Shown in pieces: positions 1 through 5,408 of a stretch of 5,408 nt of DNA. Source of the stretch: Microthrixaceae bacterium. Lineage in GTDB: Bacteria > Actinomycetota > Acidimicrobiia > Acidimicrobiales > Acidimicrobilacustridaceae. A model generated the notes under the pieces. It saw only the letters and a list, made by a program, of their open reading frames with translations. It searched no databases and was not told the DNA's origin. Position numbers and translations under genes: made by a program. The DNA lies in the NCBI GenBank assembly GCA_023264915.1, contig JAHFUU010000221.1:1-5408 (forward strand), written 5' to 3'. The number at the start of each line of letters is the position of its first letter. Position 1 is the first letter of the stretch.

Positions 1-1175
1 CGTCAGACGTTCAGCGGCGCTGGCGAGACCAGCATCTGTTGCCGATGGCCGACCCCCAGGTGATGGCCCCTCACCTCGACGAGGTAGAGCGAACCCTTCA
101 GGTGGGACCCGTGCCGCTCAGTGTGATGGGCAACAACGGGAAGGCGATGTTGCGGGGCGCGGCAGCTCTGGGCTGGAAGGCAGGCCCCCTCGTCAGGAAC
201 GCTCCCGGATGTGACGGCTGTTGCCAGTGCGCGCTCGGGTGTCCCCACAATGCCAAGGCTGGCGTTCACATGAACGCACTTCCCCAGGCTTGCGAAGCAG
301 GGGCCAAGATCGTGAGCGAGGCTCTTGTCGACCGGGTGATCGTCGAGGGTGGCCGAGCCGCAGGCGTGAGGGCGCGAAGGCCCGACGGGTCGGTCTTTGA
401 GGTTCGCGCCACGAGGGTCGTGGTCTCGGCAGGGGCGGCAGAGACGCCAGCGTTGCTGTGGCGCAGCGAGATCGGCGGTCATCCCGAGCTCGGCCGCAAC
501 CTTGCGATCCACCCGGCTCTGGGGGCCTCGGGGCGCTTCGAGGCACCCGTCGTGTCCTGGGAGGGCGTGCTGCAAAGCGCAACGGTCGAGCAGTGGCACG
601 CGTCCCATCGGATCCTCATCGAGGCAACGGCAACACCACCAGGCATGGGTTCGTTGATCCTGCCCGGGTTCGGGCCTGGCCTCCTCGAGCGGATCGACGA
701 CGCGGATCACTTCGCCATCCTCGGCGCGATGATCGGAGACGAACCGTCGGGCCAGGTCCACAGCCGTGCAGGCAACACCTTCATGACCTACAGGTTGCAT
801 CCCCGGGACGCTCGCAGGCTTGTGGTCGCCTTGTCCGCCATGGGGCGGATCCTGCTCGCGGCGGGCGCCGAAGAGGTGGTCACGGGCTTGCCGGGCAGGG
901 CTCCGGTCCGCACGGTCGAGCAGTTGGACTCCTCACTCGACGACGTCGACCCCCGCGAGCTTCACCTGGCTGCGTTCCACCCGACGGGCACCGCCCGGGC
1001 TGGCGGTGATGCCGAGCGGAGCCCGGTGGACGAGCATGGGCGCCTGCGTGGCACCCGCGGTGTGTGGATCGCTGACGCGTGCATAGTGCCAAGCTGTCCC
1101 GAGGTCAACCCGCAGGTCACGATCATGGCCCTCGCTCTCGCCGTGGCCGACGAGATGATGGCCGAGACCGCGTAG
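1..1175 (+). CDS. GMC-family FAD-dependent oxidoreductase, C-terminal part (5' truncated by window edge)
   Basis: Glucose-methanol-choline family flavoenzymes oxidise alcohols, sugars or sterols with FAD. The frame is open from base 3 to the TAG at 1173-1175. The first in-frame start-like codon (TTG at 39) is not the real start: the upstream codons still read as family-like sequence (W-R-D-Q-H-L before MAPHLDEVER), so the gene begins outside the window and its GxGxxG FAD motif is not visible. Counting from the TTG codon, a Cys-rich segment lies at residues 58-68 (CDGCCQCALGC, followed by PHNAKAG). A beta-rich FAD/substrate region follows, with VVVSAGAAETPALL near 130. The C-terminal GMC signature has the catalytic pair His314 in FHPTGTARAG and Asn357 in VNPQVTIMALALA. 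The gene converges on the DUF35-thiolase gene and no regulator is visible. Substrate unknown; alcohol or sterol dehydrogenase is possible. Family assignment is firm, specificity is not. Confidence 0.93.
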   Translation, partial: SDVQRRWRDQHLLPMADPQVMAPHLDEVERTLQVGPVPLSVMGNNGKAMLRGAAALGWKAGPLVRNAPGCDGCCQCALGCPHNAKAGVHMNALPQACEAGAKIVSEALVDRVIVEGGRAAGVRARRPDGSVFEVRATRVVVSAGAAETPALLWRSEIGGHPELGRNLAIHPALGASGRFEAPVVSWEGVLQSATVEQWHASHRILIEATATPPGMGSLILPGFGPGLLERIDDADHFAILGAMIGDEPSGQVHSRAGNTFMTYRLHPRDARRLVVALSAMGRILLAAGAEEVVTGLPGRAPVRTVEQLDSSLDDVDPRELHLAAFHPTGTARAGGDAERSPVDEHGRLRGTRGVWIADACIVPSCPEVNPQVTIMALALAVADEMMAETA

Positions 1176-1235
1176 CGGTCGAGCCCACATCCCAGGAGCT
1201 GTTCGACGACGCGCCTGTGCGAGGAATGTGCGCCC

Positions 1236-1316
1236 ATGGTACGGCTCGCGATCACGATGTGGGAGTTCTCGTGGCTCGTTCGCCGCACCGGATCCGAGGA
1301 CGAGTTTGCCGACTGG
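1236..1316 (+). pseudogene. Probable 5' remnant of a cellulase-like (GH5-type / sugar-binding cellulase-like) protein gene
   Basis: A GAGGA ribosome-binding site at 1221-1225 lies ten bases before an ATG at 1236. The first ~27 codons read MV-R-LAITMWEFSWLVRR, then an acidic stretch ending in FADW. From memory this resembles the N-terminus of actinobacterial cellulase-like family proteins, which start with LAITMWDFSWL.RR, then ..DW and a DELxxRGYDAVRID segment. Here the similarity stops after FADW. The same frame runs on to 1589 as Arg/Pro-rich sequence without family character, and it enters the antisense of the neighbouring thiolase gene. The expected continuation is not seen in the other two plus-strand frames either. 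Only about 110 bases remain before the thiolase stop, far too few for a family member of several hundred residues, so a deletion is more likely than a single frameshift. The family call rests on recall and is moderate. Confidence 0.4.
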
Positions 1317-1429
1317 AGATGGGGACGGTCGGCCCCTCGTCCTTTCGGGCGGGCGCTCACACCTGGTTCCGCGCCGACGCACGTCCGGCCGCTCGCGCTC
1401 GCACACCAAGATCGCGTGGTGCGGGCGCC

Positions 1430-3094
1430 TCAGGTGCTGGAGAGGACATGCACGACACAGACCGCTCCGACGCCGACCATGTGGGCGAGGCCGAACTGCG
1501 CGCCGGGTTGCTGGCGAGCGCCAGCTTCACCCCGGAGCTGGCGGGTGACCTCTGCGACCTGGCCGACTCCGGTCGGGCCGAAGGGATGACCCATCGACAC
1601 CAGGCCACCAGAGGGGGACACGGCACAGCGGCCACCGATGTCCCAGGCACCCTCGACCAGAAGGGGCGCCGCCTGCCCCGGCTCGCACAGCCCCATGGCC
1701 TCGATGTACAGGAGCTCCTCGATCGTGAACGCGTCATGCACCTCTACCACGTCGAGCTGGTCCGGTGAGATCTGAGCCTCGGCAAGTGCCCGTTCGGTGG
1801 TGTCCCCGGTGAGGGCCGTGTCCCAGTTGACACCGGGCGAGTAGACGCGCTCACTGGCGGCCACCGAGCTGAGCACCCGTACGCAACGGCTCTCGTCGAG
1901 ACCGAGGCTCGCTATCGCATCCTCTGATGCGACGATCGCGGCCGCCGCACCCTCACCGATCGGGCAGCACTGAAGGCGGGTGAGTGACCCAGAAAGAGGG
2001 GGATCGGCCATGACGTCTGCGAGCGAACGCACCTTCTGTCGCTGAGCGTAGGGGTTCTCTGCACCGTTGCGGTGGTTCTTGACGGCCACCAGCCCGAGAA
2101 CCTCGGGCTCGATGTCCCAGGTGTTCATGTAGGCGTTGGCTAGCAGCGCGAAGTGCGTCACCGGCATCAGGCGTGCACCGATCAGATCATGGATGCCCGC
2201 CTTGCCGGGTGCCATGTTGGGAAGGGCAACCTTGTCGACTCCGATCGCGAGCGCTACTTCGGAGGTGCCGCTGGCGACATCGACGCAGGCCGACCGGAAT
2301 CCCGTGGATCCCGAAGCCGAAGCGTTCTCGACCTGGGACATGGCGATCCCGGTGGTTCCGAGGTAGCGCAGCATCGTCCGGCCCGCCGCGAAGCCGACGT
2401 TGACCGTCGCGGTGTATGCAGCATCGACCGAGGGCCACTCGATCCCGGCGTCATCGAGGGCGCTGCGCACCGCGGTCAGGCCAAGGTCGACATAGGTCGT
2501 GTCGCTCGGTCGCTGGTACCGGTGAAGGCCGACACCGACCACATAGACGGGTCGCATCGTGCCGATCGGTCGCCGGGGCGGAGGGGGGGTGAGGCGGCAC
2601 AAGCGAGCCCCTGAAGCGATTGGCGCTGCACCCGGGACCGGTGACGGCGGAGCCGAGGCCGACACCGCTGAGCGTGGCGTCGGCTCGCTCGTGGCGGGTG
2701 AGAAGCGCAGCTCGAGGACGTCGGCTTCACCCCGCCTTGTGCCGTTGGGAACGAGCGTGCCGCTGACGCGGGAACCGATCGAGGCACCCTGGCCGACGGG
2801 GGAGTCGAGCAGGCCTCTTATGGTCGGGCCCGAGTCGAGCATGATCTCCGCGATCGCGTAGGGGACATCTGCCGCGAACGGGTTGTGGTGCACGGTGGCG
2901 ACCGAGCTGGCGACTCCCGAAGGCTCGACCAGCTCCTCAGCGGTCGCCTGCGGGCCTGCACCACAGGACTCGCACCCGTAGCCGTGCGGCGGGAAGAAGA
3001 CGTATCCGCAGATGGAGCACTTGCACGCGCGCAGCAGCACCACGCCGTTTGCAAGCTGATACAGCGACGGATCCGCTACCACCGGTTCGGACAT
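1430..3094 (-). CDS. DUF35 OB-fold protein fused to SCP2-type thiolase-like protein (nucleophilic Cys replaced by Ser)
   Basis: One uninterrupted frame of 554 residues joins two modules usually encoded by adjacent genes. Residues ~1-133 are a DUF35 acyl-CoA-associated protein: a zinc ribbon (Cys26-x2-Cys29 and Cys41-x2-Cys44) followed by an OB fold. A Pro/Ser/Ala-rich linker (~134-179) leads to an SCP2-type thiolase-like domain beginning MRPVYVVGVG, with ENASASGS, EVHDAF, SPSGGLVSMGHPFG and AHMVGVGAVCVVHVL. The nucleophile position, usually NACASG, reads NASASG (Ser259, codon at 2318-2320), so classical thiolysis is unlikely. The linker has no stop in any minus-strand frame, and the internal ATG at 2555-2557 has no good Shine-Dalgarno, which favours a real fusion. 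ATG 3092-3094 is chosen because a GGGGGG tract (3099-3104) precedes it and the DUF35 similarity begins there. It converges on the GMC gene and diverges from the TetR gene. Likely roles are cleavage or transfer of acyl-CoA or sterol side chains; an aldolase like Ltp2-ChsH2(DUF35) is an attractive inference. Confidence 0.88.
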   Translation of the reverse strand: MSEPVVADPSLYQLANGVVLLRACKCSICGYVFFPPHGYGCESCGAGPQATAEELVEPSGVASSVATVHHNPFAADVPYAIAEIMLDSGPTIRGLLDSPVGQGASIGSRVSGTLVPNGTRRGEADVLELRFSPATSEPTPRSAVSASAPPSPVPGAAPIASGARLCRLTPPPPRRPIGTMRPVYVVGVGLHRYQRPSDTTYVDLGLTAVRSALDDAGIEWPSVDAAYTATVNVGFAAGRTMLRYLGTTGIAMSQVENASASGSTGFRSACVDVASGTSEVALAIGVDKVALPNMAPGKAGIHDLIGARLMPVTHFALLANAYMNTWDIEPEVLGLVAVKNHRNGAENPYAQRQKVRSLADVMADPPLSGSLTRLQCCPIGEGAAAAIVASEDAIASLGLDESRCVRVLSSVAASERVYSPGVNWDTALTGDTTERALAEAQISPDQLDVVEVHDAFTIEELLYIEAMGLCEPGQAAPLLVEGAWDIGGRCAVSPSGGLVSMGHPFGPTGVGQVAEVTRQLRGEAGARQQPGAQFGLAHMVGVGAVCVVHVLSST

Positions 3095-3220
3095 CGTTCC
3101 CCCCATGCAGCCATCGTCCCCCTCGTGCAGCGGCGGCGTGCAGATCGCGCATCCTTCCAGAACCCGGCACGAAGCGCGCAACCGGGGGCGTGTGAAATGT
3201 GGCGCGGGAACCACGTGCAC

Positions 3221-3251
3221 TTGCGTGAGTGAGTGCTCACTCATCTAGGCT
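3221..3251 (+). promoter_or_regulatory. Candidate promoter of the tetR-ABC operon (leaderless)
   Basis: A TAGGCT hexamer at 3246-3251 fits an actinobacterial -10 (TANNNT) and ends seven bases before the GTG at 3259, so transcription would start at or next to the start codon, as is common for leaderless actinobacterial messages. A weaker TTGCGT at 3221-3226 could be the -35, with a rather long 19-base spacer. The palindrome fills that spacer, the classic arrangement for repression. No convincing promoter was recognised for the opposite direction. Confidence 0.4.
3226..3243. promoter_or_regulatory. Palindromic operator, probably for the adjacent TetR-family regulator
   Basis: TGAGTGAG-TG-CTCACTCA has perfect 8-bp arms around a 2-base centre. 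It lies 15 bases before the chosen TetR start and 131 bases upstream of the divergent DUF35-thiolase start. Size and symmetry fit a TetR-family dimer site. The pattern closely resembles the Bacillus subtilis FadR (YsiA) fatty-acid operator consensus TGAATGANTANTCATTCA, as I recall it. Binding by the neighbouring regulator is inferred from location. Confidence 0.8.
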
Positions 3252-3258
3252 GCCGCTC

Positions 3259-3903
3259 GTGCGGACCAAGGGCCTCGACAAGCCAGCCGTCGGCGAGACC
3301 CTCGACCCTGTCGAGCCCCGAAGTCGTGCCGTGGCGCTGCCTCCTGAGCAACGGCGTGCGGCGATCGTCGAGGCGACCCTGCCGCTGCTGCTCGAGCACG
3401 GGGCTGGGGTGACGACCCGCCAGATCGCAGAGGCCGCGAGTGTCGCCGAAGGCACCATCTTCCGGGTGTTCCCCGACAAGGAAGCGCTCATCGCGGCTGT
3501 GTTCGAGAGCACCTTCGATCCCGAACCGGTCCGCGAAGCGCTGCGGTCGGTCAACCTCGCCCAGCCGCTGGAGGACCGGCTCGTGGATGCCGTGGACATC
3601 CTGCGTCGAAGGGTCACGACCATCTGGGAGCTGATCGCCGCGGTCGGCTTGTCAAGGATCCCCGAGCAGGCGGCGTTGGGCGTTCACCGCCGTCCCCCAG
3701 ATCTCGAAGAGCTCCAGGACCTGATCGAACCCGACCGGGGCCAGCTTCGCCGAGACCCTTCGGCGATAGCCGAGCTCCTGCGGGCGTTCGTCTTCGCGGG
3801 AAGCCATCCGGCACTCATCGGAGAGGACCCCCTCTCGTCGACCGAGATCGTGTCGGTGCTCCTCGACGGCGTGCGCACACCGCACACGGGGGGCAAGCGC
3901 TGA
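3259..3903 (+). CDS. TetR/AcrR-family transcriptional regulator
   Basis: A 214-residue protein with the TetR-family plan: a short variable N-terminus, a helix-turn-helix domain and a helical ligand-binding domain. From the chosen GTG, the DNA-binding part spans roughly residues 28-80, opening with LPPEQRRAAIVEATLPLL; the HTH at about 52-71 reads TTRQIAEAASVAEGTIFRVF and is followed by PDKEALIAAVF. The C-terminal half is divergent, and no ligand can be read from it. GTG 3259 is preferred because a -10-like TAGGCT lies just upstream. An earlier in-frame GTG at 3229 sits inside the palindrome, directly after an in-frame TGA, so it is less likely; a later GTG at 3331 would leave only a few residues before the domain. 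The stop overlaps the ABC exporter start by one base. The gene probably represses itself and the exporter through the palindrome at 3226-3243, and perhaps the divergent DUF35-thiolase gene. Confidence 0.93.
   Translation: MRTKGLDKPAVGETLDPVEPRSRAVALPPEQRRAAIVEATLPLLLEHGAGVTTRQIAEAASVAEGTIFRVFPDKEALIAAVFESTFDPEPVREALRSVNLAQPLEDRLVDAVDILRRRVTTIWELIAAVGLSRIPEQAALGVHRRPPDLEELQDLIEPDRGQLRRDPSAIAELLRAFVFAGSHPALIGEDPLSSTEIVSVLLDGVRTPHTGGKR
3888..3893 (+). promoter_or_regulatory. Ribosome-binding site of the ABC exporter gene
   Basis: A GGGGGG tract lies inside the last codons of the TetR gene, nine bases before the ATG at 3903. The spacing suits ATG 3903 better than the second in-frame ATG at 3909, and thus supports the one-base overlapping start. 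Confidence 0.5.
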
Positions 3904-5408
3904 TGCTGATGAAGCTCCTGCGCTCACACCTGCGCGGCTACCGCGGCCTTCTGACTGCGGTCGTGGCCCTTCAGTTCGTCCAAGCCATGGCGACGCTGTT
4001 CCTCCCTTCGCTCAACGCGGACATCATCAACAAGGGCGTGATCACTGGCGACACCAACTACATCTGGAGGACGGGTGGCCTGATGCTCGGTGTCACCTTC
4101 GTGCAGGTGTGCTTCGCGATCGGAGCGACCTTCGTCTCCGCGAAGGCAGCCATGAGCTTCGGTCGCGACGTGAGGGGGAACCTGTTCACCAGGGTCGTCA
4201 ACTACTCCACCGAGGAGGTCAGCCGGTTCGGAGCGCCATCGCTGATAACCCGCATCACCAACGACGTCCAGCAGGTGCAGATGCTCGTCCTGATGGGCTG
4301 CACGATGCTCGTGGCAGCCCCGATCACGATGATCGGCGGGATCATCATGGCTCTGCGAGAGGACGGCAAGCTCTCGATGCTGTTGCTGATCAGCGTTCCG
4401 GTCCTCGTCACCGCGATTGGGCTGGCAGTCGTCCGGATGATCCCGCAGTTCCAGACGATGCAGGATCGCATCGACCGGGTGAACCAGGTGCTGCGCGAGC
4501 AGATCACCGGCATGCGAGTCGTTCGTGCCTTCGTGCGCGAGCCCCATGAGGTCAAGCGGTTCAGGTCCGCCAACGACGAGCTCACAGGAGCTTCGCTGCG
4601 CGCCGGTTACCTGATGGCGTTGATGTTCCCGATCGTGATGCTCGTCCTGAACGCGTCCTCGGTCGGGGCGATCTGGATCGGAGGCAACCGCATCGCCACC
4701 AAGGAGATGCAGATCGGAGCGCTCATCGCGTTCCTGAGCTACCTGATCCAGATCCTGATGTCGGTCATCATGGCAACGCTCGTGTTCGTCATGGCACCCC
4801 GAGCCTCGGTGTGCGCCGAGCGGATACAGGAGGTCCTCGACACCCCGCCCACGATCGCCCCCCCCGCAGAACCGGTCACAGAGCTTCGCGTTCGGGCCTG
4901 CCTCGAGCTGAGAGATGTCGGGTTCGCGTACCCCGGAGCTGAGCATCCGGTCCTGTCCCACATCAGCATGCGAGCCGAGGCCGGCCAGACGACGGCCATC
5001 ATCGGCAGCACCGGATCGGGCAAGACGACGCTGCTGAACCTGGTTCCGCGGCTCTTCGATGCGACCTCGGGCCAGGTGCTCGTCGACGGGGTCGACGTGC
5101 GCGACCTGGATCCGCAGCTGCTGTGGAGCCGGGTCGGGCTGGTGCCCCAGAAGCCCTATCTCTTCTCGGGCACCATTGCCAGCAACCTGCGCTTCGCGGA
5201 CCCAGATGCGAGCGACGACGATCTGTGGAAGGCCCTCGAGACAGCGCAAGCGGCCGACTTCGTACGATCGATGCCAGAAGGGCTCGACGCCCCGATCAAC
5301 CAGGGTGGGACCAACGTCTCGGGCGGGCAGCGCCAGCGGCTCGCGATCGCACGGGCGCTGGTGCGCAAGCCCGAGATCTACCTTTTCGACGATTCGTTCT
5401 CGGCTCTC
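3903..5408 (+). CDS. ABC exporter half-transporter, fused permease and ATPase (3' truncated by window edge)
   Basis: The frame stays open from ATG 3903 to the last base (502 complete codons, no stop). The fold is a type IV ABC exporter. An N-terminal membrane domain has about six hydrophobic segments near residues 14-36, 57-80, 129-150, 157-178, 236-260 and 272-297, with exporter-like FGRDVRGNLFTRV and ITRITNDVQQVQ. The ATPase domain follows from ~333: Walker A GSTGSGKTT (368-376), Q-loop Gln416 in LVPQKPYLFSGTI, signature NVSGGQRQR (471-479) and Walker B EIYLFDDSFSAL (491-502). The catalytic-base position after the Walker B Asp is Asp497 instead of Glu, as in the degenerate-site half of heterodimeric exporters (TM287/288, BmrCD and LmrCD type). 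A partner half-transporter is therefore expected just downstream, outside the window. The TGATG overlap with the TetR stop implies translational coupling. Drug or lipid export is likely; the substrate is unknown. Confidence 0.95.
   Translation, partial: MLMKLLRSHLRGYRGLLTAVVALQFVQAMATLFLPSLNADIINKGVITGDTNYIWRTGGLMLGVTFVQVCFAIGATFVSAKAAMSFGRDVRGNLFTRVVNYSTEEVSRFGAPSLITRITNDVQQVQMLVLMGCTMLVAAPITMIGGIIMALREDGKLSMLLLISVPVLVTAIGLAVVRMIPQFQTMQDRIDRVNQVLREQITGMRVVRAFVREPHEVKRFRSANDELTGASLRAGYLMALMFPIVMLVLNASSVGAIWIGGNRIATKEMQIGALIAFLSYLIQILMSVIMATLVFVMAPRASVCAERIQEVLDTPPTIAPPAEPVTELRVRACLELRDVGFAYPGAEHPVLSHISMRAEAGQTTAIIGSTGSGKTTLLNLVPRLFDATSGQVLVDGVDVRDLDPQLLWSRVGLVPQKPYLFSGTIASNLRFADPDASDDDLWKALETAQAADFVRSMPEGLDAPINQGGTNVSGGQRQRLAIARALVRKPEIYLFDDSFSAL

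Noticed and set aside
3..800. Open frame of 265 codons on the minus strand
   Set aside because: Antisense to the GMC oxidoreductase; composition is that of a high-GC shadow frame and there is no family similarity.
1323..1342. Possible terminator hairpin GGACG...CGTCC followed by TTT
   Set aside because: Only five base pairs with a ten-base loop and three T residues; this is expected by chance in high-GC DNA.
1079..1768. Plus-strand open frame of 229 codons across the GMC end, the interval and the thiolase 3' end
   Set aside because: It overlaps real genes on both sides, has no domain and is Arg/Ala/Gly-rich like a shadow frame.
1981..1987. TGAGTGA half-site within the thiolase gene
   Set aside because: No matching inverted arm follows, and it lies within coding sequence.
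3095..3244. N-terminal extension of the DUF35-thiolase frame by 50 codons to an ATG at 3244
   Set aside because: It would start inside the palindrome, has no DUF35 similarity, and ATG 3094 has a better ribosome-binding site.
3924..5249. Long open frame (441 codons) on the minus strand
   Set aside because: It is antisense to the ABC exporter, whose plus-strand frame carries every expected motif in order. The minus translation is His/Asp/Arg-rich with no recognisable domain.
1..5408. Search for tRNA/rRNA genes, CRISPR repeats, insertion sequences and attachment sites
   Set aside because: None recognised by eye: no regularly spaced direct repeats, no transposase-like frame and no terminal inverted repeats.

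Overview
This is a high-GC window with codon usage, family content and gene organisation typical of Actinomycetota. Lineages such as Acidimicrobiia or a mycolate-type actinomycete are possible, but nothing here fixes the order. It holds four substantial protein-coding genes, two of them cut by the window edges, plus one probable gene remnant and one clear regulatory palindrome.

Layout. (1) Positions 1-1175, plus strand: the C-terminal part of an FAD-dependent GMC-family oxidoreductase; its N-terminal Rossmann region lies outside the window. (2) Positions 1176-1429: a short interval between convergent genes. It contains what looks like the decapitated start (RBS, ATG and about 27 codons) of a cellulase-like / GH5-type protein gene, with the remainder missing. 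(3) Positions 1430-3094, minus strand: one continuous frame joining a DUF35 acyl-CoA-binding OB-fold protein (rubredoxin-like zinc ribbon plus OB fold) to an SCP2-type thiolase whose nucleophilic Cys is Ser. (4) Positions 3095-3258: a divergent intergenic region with a perfect 8-bp-arm palindrome (TGAGTGAG-TG-CTCACTCA), probably a TetR-family operator. (5) Positions 3259-3903, plus strand: a TetR-family regulator. (6) Positions 3903-5408, plus strand, overlapping the regulator by one base: a type IV ABC exporter half-transporter (membrane domain plus most of the ATPase domain). It is cut by the window end just after Walker B, and Asp stands in place of the catalytic Glu.

How it fits together. 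The TetR regulator and the ABC exporter form a translationally coupled operon. The palindrome sits between the candidate -35 and -10 of that operon, which suggests autorepression, and it is also 5' of the divergent DUF35-thiolase gene, so both directions may be controlled together. The GMC oxidoreductase and the DUF35-thiolase are plausible parts of lipid, alcohol or sterol side-chain catabolism, but no substrate can be read from the sequence.

The most interesting object is the DUF35-thiolase fusion with the lost Cys. It resembles, in a single chain, the two-protein Ltp2-ChsH2(DUF35) steroid side-chain aldolase, a thiolase-fold enzyme that no longer works as a thiolase.
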